From contig DASUTB010000035.1 in assembly GCA_036374835.1 (NCBI GenBank), positions 10,317-74,316 of the forward strand: 64,000 bases of DNA. The letters run 5' to 3'. A program made the position numbers and the translations under genes. The notes beneath the pieces were generated by a model. That model did not search any database, had not been told where the DNA came from, and saw only the letters and a program-made list of their open reading frames with translations. Origin of the DNA: DASUTB01 sp036374835. GTDB lineage: Bacteria > Actinomycetota > Actinomycetes > Jiangellales > Jiangellaceae. Shown here piece after piece: positions 25,324 to 33,476 of this stretch. Positions within the stretch are counted from its first letter, which is position 1; each line of letters opens with the position of its first letter.

Positions 25324-26720
25324 CGACCGGGACGGTATTGACACCGCAGGAAATCGTCGAGCGTTGCCTCGACCTGTCCAAGGCGGACGGCGCGATGGTG
25401 CTCGTCGACGAGTCGTCGACGGCAAACCTGCGCTGGGCCAACAACGCGCTTACCACGAATGGATTGATGCGGGACCGCTCGGTGACGGTGATCGCGACAC
25501 TCGCCGACGGGACGAGTGGTACGGCGTCCGGCGTAGTCGCCAGGAGCGCGGTCACCGGCGAAACACTGGAGCCGCTCGTCCGCGCCGCGGAGCAGGCGGC
25601 ACGCGACAACGGCGCCGCCGACGACGCCGCACCGCTCGTCGACGGTGCGAGTGCGGCGGACTGGGCCGAGGAGCCGGACGAGACCTCCGTGTCGGTCTTC
25701 AGCGAGATCGCGCCGGCGCTCGGTGAGGCGTTCAACGCGGCCGCGGCGAACAAGCAGGTCCGGTACGGGTACGTCGAACACGACGTGACCACGACGTATC
25801 TCGGCAGTTCGACCGGTCTTCGGCTCCGCCACGTCCAGCCGACGGGGCATATCGGTATCACCGGCAAGTCCGCCGACCTCACCCGATCGTCGTGGGTCGG
25901 GCAGGCGTCCCGCGACATGTCCGGCATCGACGTCGCCGCGCTCGACGCCGAACTCGCGCGCCGGCTCCGCTGGGCCGAGCGCACCGTCGAGTTGCCCGCC
26001 GGGCGCTACGACACGGTCCTGCCGCCGACGTGCGTCGCCGACCTGATGATCTACGCCTATTGGACGATGAGCGCACGCGACGCGCACGACGGTCGTACGG
26101 TCTACTCCAAGCCCGGGAAGGGCACCAAGATCGGCGAGCGGCTCTCCAGGCAGGCCGTGTCACTCTGGTCCGATCCCGCCGCGCCGGGCCTCGAGTGCAG
26201 CCCCAACGTCATCGCGCATGCGTCGAGCGGGTATACAAGCGTGTTCGACAACGGCCTCCCGGTTGAGCGCACGGCGTGGATCAGCGACGGCTCGCTGGCC
26301 GCGCTCATGCAGACCAGGCACTCGGCGCAACTGACCGGTCAACCGGTGACGCCCGGCATCGACAACCTCGCCCTGACGGTGCCCGGCGGCAGCCGTCATA
26401 CCGACGAACTCGTCAAGGACATCGACAAGGGCCTGCTGCTGACCTGCTTCTGGTACATCCGCGAGGTCGATCCGCAGAACCTGCTGCTGACCGGGCTGAC
26501 GCGGGACGGCGTCTACCTCGTCGAGAACGGTGAGGTTACCGGCGCGGTGAACAACTTTCGGTTCAACGAGAGCCCGATCGCGCTGCTCGACCGGTTCGCG
26601 GCCGCCGGCCAGACCGTGCCGACGTTCAGCCGGGAGTGGGGCGACTACTTCCCGCGCACCGCAATGCCGGCACTGCGCGTCCCGGACTACAACATGTCCA
26701 GCGTCTCCAAAGCCTCCTAA
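25320..26720 (+). CDS. tldE: TldE/PmbA-type partner subunit
   Basis: A 466-residue TldD/PmbA family protein that lacks the HExxxH helix, as expected for the non-catalytic TldE subunit. Typical features are the N-terminal ATTN-type segment (MVLVDESSTANLRWANNALT) and the C-terminal NLLLTGLTRDGVYLVENGEV with NNFRFNESPIALLDRF. It begins inside the tldD stop (ATGA at 25320). The open frame extends far upstream but that part is only the other strand frame of tldD. The gene ends TAA, followed at once by an intergenic repeat copy. Confidence 0.88.
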   Translation: MTTGTVLTPQEIVERCLDLSKADGAMVLVDESSTANLRWANNALTTNGLMRDRSVTVIATLADGTSGTASGVVARSAVTGETLEPLVRAAEQAARDNGAADDAAPLVDGASAADWAEEPDETSVSVFSEIAPALGEAFNAAAANKQVRYGYVEHDVTTTYLGSSTGLRLRHVQPTGHIGITGKSADLTRSSWVGQASRDMSGIDVAALDAELARRLRWAERTVELPAGRYDTVLPPTCVADLMIYAYWTMSARDAHDGRTVYSKPGKGTKIGERLSRQAVSLWSDPAAPGLECSPNVIAHASSGYTSVFDNGLPVERTAWISDGSLAALMQTRHSAQLTGQPVTPGIDNLALTVPGGSRHTDELVKDIDKGLLLTCFWYIREVDPQNLLLTGLTRDGVYLVENGEVTGAVNNFRFNESPIALLDRFAAAGQTVPTFSREWGDYFPRTAMPALRVPDYNMSSVSKAS

Positions 26721-26721
26721 A

Positions 26722-26735
26722 GAATGATCACGTAA
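26722..26735 (+). repeat. Short copy of the GAATGAYCACGTAA repeat
   Basis: GAATGATCACGTAA begins 2 bp after the tldE stop codon. The partner arm is poor (CCAAACGTGTGAT near 26751-26763). The rest of the gap to 26841 has no gene, only three GCAAAG repeats. Confidence 0.7.
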
Positions 26736-26841
26736 AGCTGCAGTTTCCCGGCCAAACGTGTGATACAGGCCGCGCAAAGCTGGAGCAATCCCCGCAAAGT
26801 AGCGGTCTCCGACCTGGCATGCTCATCGATATGCTGGCGGC

Positions 26842-27393
26842 ATGGCTGAAACATCCGTGATGGTGCCACTGGGCACCGCCGCTCCCGATTTCACGCTGCC
26901 GTCGGTCGATGGCCGCACCGTGTCGCTCGGTGATTTCGCCGACGCGCCAGCACTGCTGGTCGCCTTCGTGTGCAACCACTGCCCGTACGTCAGGCACGTC
27001 GAGAAGACGTTCGGCGCGCTGGTCTCCGAGTTCGCCGACCGAGGCCTGGCGACGGTGGGTATCTGCTGCAACGACGCGGAAGCGTACCCGGACGACCGCC
27101 CCGAAGAGCTGGCCGCACAGGCCGAGCGGGCCGGCTGGACGTTCCCCTACCTCGTCGACGAGACTCAGCAGATCGGCCGCGCCTACCAGGCGGTCTGCAC
27201 TCCGGACTTCTTCCTCTACGACGCGGACCGCAAGCTCGCCTACCGCGGCGCGATGGACGGTTCCACGCCCGGCAACGACGTGCCGCTGACCGGCGAATTG
27301 CTGCGGGACGCCATCACTCGCGTCCTGGCCGGAGAACGCGTCCCGGAGCCGCATCGGCCGAGCATGGGGTGCTCGATAAAGTGGCGCGCCTAA
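26842..27393 (+). CDS. Thioredoxin-fold redox protein (AhpC/TSA-like)
   Basis: A 183-residue cytoplasmic thioredoxin-like protein. The redox motif is C44-N-H-C47 in AFVCNHCPYVRHVEKTF, after the redoxin-type start APDFTLPSVDGRTVSL. This CxHCPYV form is typical of a subfamily often annotated as thioredoxin family protein, with a cis-Pro later (VCTPDFFLYD). It probably reduces disulfides or peroxides; the partner is unknown. It is followed after 85 bp by a secreted foldase gene on the same strand. Confidence 0.85.
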   Translation: MAETSVMVPLGTAAPDFTLPSVDGRTVSLGDFADAPALLVAFVCNHCPYVRHVEKTFGALVSEFADRGLATVGICCNDAEAYPDDRPEELAAQAERAGWTFPYLVDETQQIGRAYQAVCTPDFFLYDADRKLAYRGAMDGSTPGNDVPLTGELLRDAITRVLAGERVPEPHRPSMGCSIKWRA

Positions 27394-27478
27394 GAATCGG
27401 CCAAGAGCCGTTTCGCGTCGCAGCTACCGAGGCGTCTAAAGTAGTCGAACGCCAGTCTTCGCATCTGAATGGATCCTC

Positions 27479-28513
27479 GTGAGTATCAAGCGTCTCTCTA
27501 TTGCTGCCGTCAGCCTGGCCAGTGCGGTGACACTGGCCGCATGTGGTGGGGACGACGGCTCGTCCTCCGACGTTGTCGCGACGGTCAACGGCACCGAGAT
27601 CACAGCTGAACAGGTCGACGCCCAGTACGAGATCTTCTCGCAGAACGCCGGGGATCCGCCGGAGGGCACCACCCAGGAGGAACACGACCAGCAGCTGCGG
27701 GTCAACGGGCTGAATCAGCTCGTATTCGCCCAGATCCTGCTCGACAACGCCGAAGAGATGGGCATCGAGGTCACCGACGAGGACATCGACGCGACCCGGC
27801 AGGGCCTCTTCGAACAGTACGGCGGTGAGGAAGAGCTCTACTCCGCGCTCGAAGAGCAAGGCATGGCCCGCGACGAAGTCGACCGTCAGATCGAGATTCT
27901 GACGACCCAGGACGCCGTCATCGCCGATCTCAGCGAAGAAGTCAGCGACGAGGAGGTACAGGCGGCGTACGACGAGGGCGCCTCGGCGCGGCACATCTTG
28001 GTCGAGGACGAGACCGCGGCCAATGACGCGCTCGACCGGATCGACTCCGGCGAAGCGTTCGCCGACGTGGCCACCGACGTCTCCACCGACCAGGGCTCGG
28101 CCGCCAACGGTGGCGAGCTCGGCTTCAACCAGCCGGGCGTGTTCGTCCCCGAGTTCGAGGACGCGCTGTTCAGCGCCGAGGAAGGCGAGGTCGTCGGGCC
28201 CGTCGAGACGCAGTTCGGCTTCCACATCATCGAACGCATGCCCAAACCGGACCTTGGCGAGGTAGAGGACGAAATCCGCAGCCGGCTCGAGCAGATGCGC
28301 AGCAGCGAGGCCGAGCAGGCCTTCGGCGAGCTCATCAACGAGTGGGTTCAGAACGCCGAGGTCACGGTCCACGACGCTGCGTACGGTGAGTGGGACCCCG
28401 AGAACGGCGCCGTCGTCCTCAACGAAGAGGACACCGGCGACTCCGAAACCCCGGACGGGTCCGAGGACTCCGGCAACGACTCAGGCGAAACCGAAGAGCC
28501 GGGCGACGAGTAG
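27479..28513 (+). CDS. PrsA/SurA-like peptidyl-prolyl isomerase lipoprotein
   Basis: A 344-residue lipoprotein with a lipobox (TLAAC, Cys at about 22), an N-terminal SurA/PrsA-like helical chaperone region (ATVNGTEITAEQVDAQYEIF), and a central parvulin (PpiC) domain. That domain is recognised by ARHILVEDE, GELGFNQPGVFVPEFEDALF and VETQFGFHIIE. The C-terminal tail is acidic (Glu/Asp/Ser-rich). It should help extracytoplasmic proteins fold at the membrane surface. The start is GTG 27479. A strong hairpin follows the stop. Confidence 0.88.
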   Translation: MSIKRLSIAAVSLASAVTLAACGGDDGSSSDVVATVNGTEITAEQVDAQYEIFSQNAGDPPEGTTQEEHDQQLRVNGLNQLVFAQILLDNAEEMGIEVTDEDIDATRQGLFEQYGGEEELYSALEEQGMARDEVDRQIEILTTQDAVIADLSEEVSDEEVQAAYDEGASARHILVEDETAANDALDRIDSGEAFADVATDVSTDQGSAANGGELGFNQPGVFVPEFEDALFSAEEGEVVGPVETQFGFHIIERMPKPDLGEVEDEIRSRLEQMRSSEAEQAFGELINEWVQNAEVTVHDAAYGEWDPENGAVVLNEEDTGDSETPDGSEDSGNDSGETEEPGDE

Positions 28514-28520
28514 CCGACCG

Positions 28521-28575
28521 AAAGATCAGGTGACCAACCATCGCCGAAAGCGGCGGCTTTGGTCACCTGATCTTT
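28521..28575. terminator. Strong bidirectional terminator hairpin
   Basis: Perfect 17-bp arms (AAAGATCAGGTGACCAA at 28521-28537 and its complement at 28559-28575) around a loop that carries its own GCCG-AAAG-CGGC hairpin. The right arm ends in a T-run continuing to 28577. It sits between the converging foldase and gamma-lyase genes. A further GATCAGGTGA copy follows at 28584. Confidence 0.88.
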
Positions 28576-28608
28576 TTGCCGGATGATCAGGTGAGCAACA
28601 GCTGTGGC

Positions 28609-29766
28609 CTAGAGCGCGTCCAGCGCGGACCGGACGTCCGCGACCAGATCGTCCATGCTCTCAACTCCGCAGCTGAATCGGACCAGGTCGTCGGTGACGC
28701 CGATCCGCTCACGATCGGCACGGCTGAGCCCTGAGTGCGACGTCTTGACCGGCTGCGTCACGAGAGATTCCACGCCACCGAGGCTTGGCGCGCGGTACGG
28801 CAGCGTGAGCGCGTCGATGAATCGCTCGGCGCGTTGGCCGTCGCCCAACCGGAACGCCAGCATGCCGCCGAAGCCGTCGAAGAGTTCGGCCGCGCGGGCG
28901 TGGTCGGGGTGCGACTCCAGCCCCGGGTAATACACCTCGTCGACGCCTGGATGCGCAGCCAACTCGCGAGCCAGTGCCATCGCGTTGGCGTTCTGCGCCT
29001 TGACCCGGACGGCCAGCGTCTTGAGGCCGCGAGCGAGCAGGAATCCCACGTGCGGATCCAGCGTTCCGCCGAAGTGGCTCAGCACCGACCGAACCTCGGC
29101 GATCCGCTCGGTCGAGCCGACGACACAGCCGGCTACGAGGTCCGAGTGTCCGCCCAGGTACTTGGTCGCGCTGTGCAACACCAGGTCGAAGCCGACCTCG
29201 ACCGGCCGGAAATTCACCGGCGAGGTGAACGTGTTGTCGATCACGCTGACCAGGCCGTTCTCTCGGCTGAACTCCGCGACGCCGCGCAGATCGCCGACCC
29301 GCAGCAACGGGTTCGTGACCGACTCGACGAGGAACGCCGTGGTCTCCGGCCGCAGCGCCGTCTTCCACGTCTGTGAATCGGCCGGGTCGACGAAGGTGTA
29401 CGACCAGCCGAGCCGCTCCGCGAAATCGGTGAGCAGGCTGTGCGTCCCGCCATACAGGACGTCGCTGACCAACATGTGACCGCCGGTCTGGATCACGCTC
29501 AGGAGCGCGGACGACACCGCGGCCATACCGGACGCGGTCGCAACCGCGGTCTGCGCGCCCTCGAGCGCGGCCAGTTTGTCGTGGAGATACACCTGCGACG
29601 GCGTTGTGCTCAGGCGCAGATACTTGATCTCGTCGTAGGCCTCCCCTGGCTCGGACTCGAACACCGTCCCCTGGAAGATCGGGAACACGAGCGAACCGTC
29701 CGGCCCAGGTCGCCGCTCGCCCGCATGTACTGCGGCCGTTTCGATGGATCTCCGCTCAGTCGTCAT
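28609..29766 (-). CDS. Cys/Met metabolism PLP-dependent enzyme (cystathionine gamma-lyase family)
   Basis: A 385-residue fold-type I PLP enzyme. The Schiff-base Lys lies in HSATKYLGGHSDLVAG, the PLP phosphate region in ATASGMAAVSSALLS, and the conserved DNTFTSPV and SLGGVESLVTQP are present. Members split cystathionine or methionine or add sulfur to homoserine. The exact reaction cannot be fixed from sequence alone, but lyase is the usual annotation. It diverges from the serine-hydrolase gene (153-bp gap). Confidence 0.88.
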   Translation of the reverse strand: MTTERRSIETAAVHAGERRPGPDGSLVFPIFQGTVFESEPGEAYDEIKYLRLSTTPSQVYLHDKLAALEGAQTAVATASGMAAVSSALLSVIQTGGHMLVSDVLYGGTHSLLTDFAERLGWSYTFVDPADSQTWKTALRPETTAFLVESVTNPLLRVGDLRGVAEFSRENGLVSVIDNTFTSPVNFRPVEVGFDLVLHSATKYLGGHSDLVAGCVVGSTERIAEVRSVLSHFGGTLDPHVGFLLARGLKTLAVRVKAQNANAMALARELAAHPGVDEVYYPGLESHPDHARAAELFDGFGGMLAFRLGDGQRAERFIDALTLPYRAPSLGGVESLVTQPVKTSHSGLSRADRERIGVTDDLVRFSCGVESMDDLVADVRSALDAL

Positions 29767-29919
29767 GCCATCGACTCTAGGCCACGCTTGCCGGCGCCCG
29801 CCGCCCTGCTGCCGGCGACACCGGCGATCTCTTGGTACCCAGGGTCGGGACTTGACCGGCTCGCGGAACCGGGTAAGTTCGGGACAAGTCCCCCCGTAGC
29901 CGCACCCCGAGGGGTACGA

Positions 29920-31794
29920 ATGTCAAGTCCCCGCCGTCCGCTCGTGGTGGGCACCATCGCACTGGCCGCGAGTCTTGCCGCCTCGCCCGCCGCAGACGCG
30001 GTGCCCGCTCGGGACGTTGCAACGAGTGCCATCGACGGTCATCCGCTTGCCGATACCGAGCCGAGTTCGACGGCAAAGGCGAGCGCGGACGACAATTCCA
30101 GCATGGACCCCGAGGCTGTGACCGCCGACGACCTCGCCTTCCACCAACGCACGCTCCGACCGGGCTCGGCGCTGGACGCCGGCCTGGTCCCCGAGTACGT
30201 CGACGCGATCGTGCCGAACTTGCGGCGCTATCTCGAACCGGGCTCCGGGCGCGACCACCCTTCCTTCGCCGGTGCAGTCGTCCTGGTGGCCAGCCACGGG
30301 ATGATCGTCGAGCACGCCGCCATCGGGCACGCCGTCCGGTACTCCGGATGGTCGGACGGTGAGCCGAAGCAGTTGCCGTCCGATTCGCGGGTTCCGATGG
30401 CCGAGGACACCGTGTTCGACCTCGCGTCGCTCACGAAGCTGTTCACCGCGACGTCCGCGCTTAGCCTCGCCGACGACGGGCTGCTCGACTTCGACGCACC
30501 TGTCGCGGACTACCTGCCCGAGTTCGCGGCAGGCAGCGACGCCAAGGCGCAGGTGACGGTGGCGCAGTTGCTCAACCACACGTCCGGCCTGCCGGCAGGG
30601 CTTGCGCTGGATCAGGAGGACACGTACGCCGACCGCATCGATGCGGTCCTGGCCGAGCCGCTCAACGCTCCGCCGGGTGAGCAGTACGAGTACTCAGACC
30701 TGAACCTGATCACGCTCGGCAAGCTCATCGAGGCGGTGACCGGCGATCCGCTGGACGTGGTCATCGCGGAGCGCATCACCGAACCGCTGGGCATGTCCGA
30801 CACCATGTTCAACCCACCCCGGCGCCTCCGGGACCGGATCGCCGCCACGACGGTCGCCCGCGGGCGCGGCGTGCTCCGAGGCGAGGTCCACGACCCTAGC
30901 GCGCAGGCGCTGCGCGGCGTCGCCGGCCACGCGGGGCTGTTCTCGACTGCCCCCGATCTCGCCGTCTTCGCCCAGATGCTGCTCAACGGCGGCACGTACG
31001 ACGGTGTGCGGGTGCTCAGCGAGGCCGCCGTCCGCGAGATCTTCACGAACGAGAACACGGGCCTCGGCGCGTCGGCCGCGCGTGGCCGTGGCTTCCAGCT
31101 GGATCAGCGGCACTACATGGGAGCACTCTCGTCGCCGGTGACCGTTGGCCACACGGGCTTCACCGGGACGAGCATCGTGATCGACCCCCTGTCCGAATCG
31201 TTCGTCATCTTGCTGACCAACCGGGTCCACCCGACCGCCGGGTGGGGCAGGAGCAGCGAGTACCGCCGCTCCCCCGCTCGCGACCTCGCACGGGCCGTAC
31301 CGGTGGAACCGTCGATCGGCCCGGACGCGTGGTACTCGGGCCGGCCCCAACAAGGCACCAGCTCGCTGACCGCTCCGCTCGGGCGGGCGACGCGCGGCGG
31401 CCGGGTCGGCTTCCGGATCTGGTACGACACCAGCGACCCCGAGACTCAGGCGGACGAGGGCATGCTGCTGGCCAGCAGCGACGGTCAGACATTCGAACCG
31501 GTTCGGCTCGAGCTCTCCAGCGACGGCCACGCATGGGAGGCGGCCAGCATCGCGGGATTTTCCGGGCGCCGATGGCTGCAAGCCCGTGCCGTGCTGCCGG
31601 ACGGCACGACACACTTGCGCTGGACGTACGAGACCCGGCTCAATTCCCACAACGGTGAGCCTGACTATCAGGGCCGCGGCATCTATCTCGACCACATCCG
31701 GGTCGCGGACGAGGCCGGCCGGGTCTTCAACAGCCAGTATGAAGAAGATGCCGAACGCCTCCTTCCGGACGGCTGGTACCCGTCGGCGAACTGA
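29920..31794 (+). CDS. Secreted beta-lactamase-fold serine hydrolase (AmlA/class C-like) with C-terminal beta domain
   Basis: A 624-residue exported protein: signal peptide (AASLAASPAADA), then a class C beta-lactamase/esterase domain with the S-x-x-K motif SLTK (S170, K173), a Y-S-D motif and a late HTGFTG (in place of K-T-G). The ~160 C-terminal residues form a separate beta-rich domain (GGRVGFRIWYDTSDPETQAD onward) like ligand-binding modules of secreted enzymes. GAGGGG sits 6 bp before ATG 29920. The NamZ-type gene follows after 17 bp. In Bacillus subtilis a similar hydrolase (AmlA/YbbE) is in one operon with NamZ for muropeptide recovery, so a role in cell-wall turnover is likely here. 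Confidence 0.85.
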   Translation: MSSPRRPLVVGTIALAASLAASPAADAVPARDVATSAIDGHPLADTEPSSTAKASADDNSSMDPEAVTADDLAFHQRTLRPGSALDAGLVPEYVDAIVPNLRRYLEPGSGRDHPSFAGAVVLVASHGMIVEHAAIGHAVRYSGWSDGEPKQLPSDSRVPMAEDTVFDLASLTKLFTATSALSLADDGLLDFDAPVADYLPEFAAGSDAKAQVTVAQLLNHTSGLPAGLALDQEDTYADRIDAVLAEPLNAPPGEQYEYSDLNLITLGKLIEAVTGDPLDVVIAERITEPLGMSDTMFNPPRRLRDRIAATTVARGRGVLRGEVHDPSAQALRGVAGHAGLFSTAPDLAVFAQMLLNGGTYDGVRVLSEAAVREIFTNENTGLGASAARGRGFQLDQRHYMGALSSPVTVGHTGFTGTSIVIDPLSESFVILLTNRVHPTAGWGRSSEYRRSPARDLARAVPVEPSIGPDAWYSGRPQQGTSSLTAPLGRATRGGRVGFRIWYDTSDPETQADEGMLLASSDGQTFEPVRLELSSDGHAWEAASIAGFSGRRWLQARAVLPDGTTHLRWTYETRLNSHNGEPDYQGRGIYLDHIRVADEAGRVFNSQYEEDAERLLPDGWYPSAN

Positions 31795-31811
31795 TCGGCA
31801 AGTAGGAAGTC

Positions 31812-33173
31812 ATGAACACTGAATCGAACCGTGCCGTGCTCGACCGCCGGACTGCGCTCGGTGGCCTGCTCGGCGTCGCGGGAACCTCCATGGTGGCGTG
31901 TGTCGACGGGTCGAACGATGTGCCCGCGCCGTCGCGCGCCCCGACGCCCGGCACTGGCGCGGCCGAGCGCGCGACCGGGCCGTCGTCCGCCAGCACCTGC
32001 CCGCCCGCGGACGGCGGGCGCGTCGCCACCGGTGCGGAGCGCCTCGCCGATGGTGACTGGGCCGAGATCGCCGGCGAACGCGTCGGCGTCCTGACCAACC
32101 ACACCGGTGTGCTGCCCGGTCTCGTGCACGAGGTGGACGCGATGGCCGAGACGGACGAGTTCGAACTCGTCACGGTGTTCGGTCCAGAGCACGGCTTCCG
32201 GGGCGCGGCCGGCGCAGAAGCGCCCGAGGCGGGCTTCACCGACCCGAAGACCGGACTCGAGGTGCGCAACATCTATCTGAGCTCGTCGGACGAACAGGCG
32301 CAGCTGTTCGAGGACACCGGTGTCGAGACGGTGGTCTTCGACATTCAGGACATCGGGACCCGCTTCTACACCTTCATCTGGCAACTGTTCGACGCGATGG
32401 TGGCCGCGGCGCAGGCGAACGTCCGCTTCGTGGTGCTGGACCGTCCGAACCCGCTCGGCGGCCAACCGGCGTCCGGACCGGTGCTGGATCCGGAACTGGC
32501 CAGCTTCGTGGGGCGCGAACCGATCGCGCTGCGCCACGGCATGACCGTCGGAGAACTCGCACAGCTGTTCAACGGCGAGTTCATACCTGAACGAGCCGGA
32601 CGCGGCGTTGAGCTGACCGTTGTCGAGATGACCGGCTGGGAACGGTCGATGAGCTTCGAGCAGACCGGCCTCGACACGTGGGTACTGCCGTCGCCGAACA
32701 TGCCGACGGTCGACACCGCGTACGTCTACCCGGGCATCGGGTTGCTGGAGGGGACGAACCTCTCAGAGGGACGGGGGACCACTCGCCCGTTCGAGCTGAT
32801 CGGCGCGCCATGGGCGTCCCACGACTGGGGCACCGCGCTGCGCGATCTCGAGCTGCCGGGCGTGGTGTTCCGCGACTCGTACATTAAGCCGACGTTCAGC
32901 AAGTACGAAGGTCAGGTGTGCACCGGGGTGGAGATCCGCGTGCAGGACCGGGAGTCCTTCGACCCGATCGCCACCGGCGTTGCCGTGCTGGTGACGGCGT
33001 GGGACCTGTACGAACAGACCGAGTTCACCAGCGGCCTGGATCGCCTGGCCGGGACGACCGCAGTGCGCACCATGATCGAGTCGGGCGCGAGCGTGGACGA
33101 GATTATCGCCTCGTGGGAGTCCGGCCTCGCCGACTTCGAAACGCTCCGCCAGCAATACCTCCTCTACGAATGA
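31812..33173 (+). CDS. namZ: NamZ-like exo-beta-N-acetylmuramidase (DUF1343, GH171), Tat-type lipoprotein
   Basis: A 453-residue DUF1343 protein, the family of B. subtilis NamZ, which removes terminal MurNAc from peptidoglycan fragments. Family signatures are GVLTNHTGV, VFGPEHGFRG, FDIQDIGTRFYTFIW, DRPNPLGG and LPSPNMPTVDTAYVYPGIGL. The N-terminus has a twin-arginine segment (DRRTALGGLLGVAG) and a possible lipobox (MVAC), pointing to Tat export and lipid anchoring. An adjacent NagZ is absent in this window. The TGA stop is part of a repeat motif (GAA-TGA) that forms a hairpin. Confidence 0.88.
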   Translation: MNTESNRAVLDRRTALGGLLGVAGTSMVACVDGSNDVPAPSRAPTPGTGAAERATGPSSASTCPPADGGRVATGAERLADGDWAEIAGERVGVLTNHTGVLPGLVHEVDAMAETDEFELVTVFGPEHGFRGAAGAEAPEAGFTDPKTGLEVRNIYLSSSDEQAQLFEDTGVETVVFDIQDIGTRFYTFIWQLFDAMVAAAQANVRFVVLDRPNPLGGQPASGPVLDPELASFVGREPIALRHGMTVGELAQLFNGEFIPERAGRGVELTVVEMTGWERSMSFEQTGLDTWVLPSPNMPTVDTAYVYPGIGLLEGTNLSEGRGTTRPFELIGAPWASHDWGTALRDLELPGVVFRDSYIKPTFSKYEGQVCTGVEIRVQDRESFDPIATGVAVLVTAWDLYEQTEFTSGLDRLAGTTAVRTMIESGASVDEIIASWESGLADFETLRQQYLLYE

Positions 33174-33209
33174 CCATGTTTGGCACGAACTCTCGTGCTT
33201 TACGTGGTC
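33168..33209 (+). terminator. Repeat-family hairpin containing the namZ stop codon
   Basis: It begins GAATGACCATGT, whose TGA is the namZ stop. Arms 33172-33188 and 33193-33209 pair at 13 of 17 positions, with a 4-nt loop. The rest of the 303-bp gap to 33476 carries no gene. It has a direct repeat CAGGGTCAGATCAGGG (about 33281-33296) and, near 33396-33430, a CACACCA / TGTGGTG inverted repeat that could be a control site for the MMPL gene. Confidence 0.65.
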
Positions 33210-33476
33210 TACGGGCCGCGCATCGCATGTAATTCCCGAGCATCGGCTCCCACCGATCGTCCGCCGACCAGGGGTCGTCTCAGGGTCAGATCAGGGATGC
33301 GTCGGGGCTGAGCCCGGATTTCGGCAGCGCAATGCGACGTCACGATGGACTCGACCGTCCACTGGTCGCGTTCGGTGCGCTACCAGGCATGGGGACATCA
33401 CACCATGGCTGCAGACCTGTTGTGGTGTCGCTACGCCTGCCGAACGTGATCGAACGACAGCGAGAGGAATCAAGCT

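Noticed and set aside
23797..26720. tldDE as part of a modified-peptide biosynthetic cluster
   Set aside because: No precursor peptide, cyclase or transporter typical of such clusters lies next to the genes.
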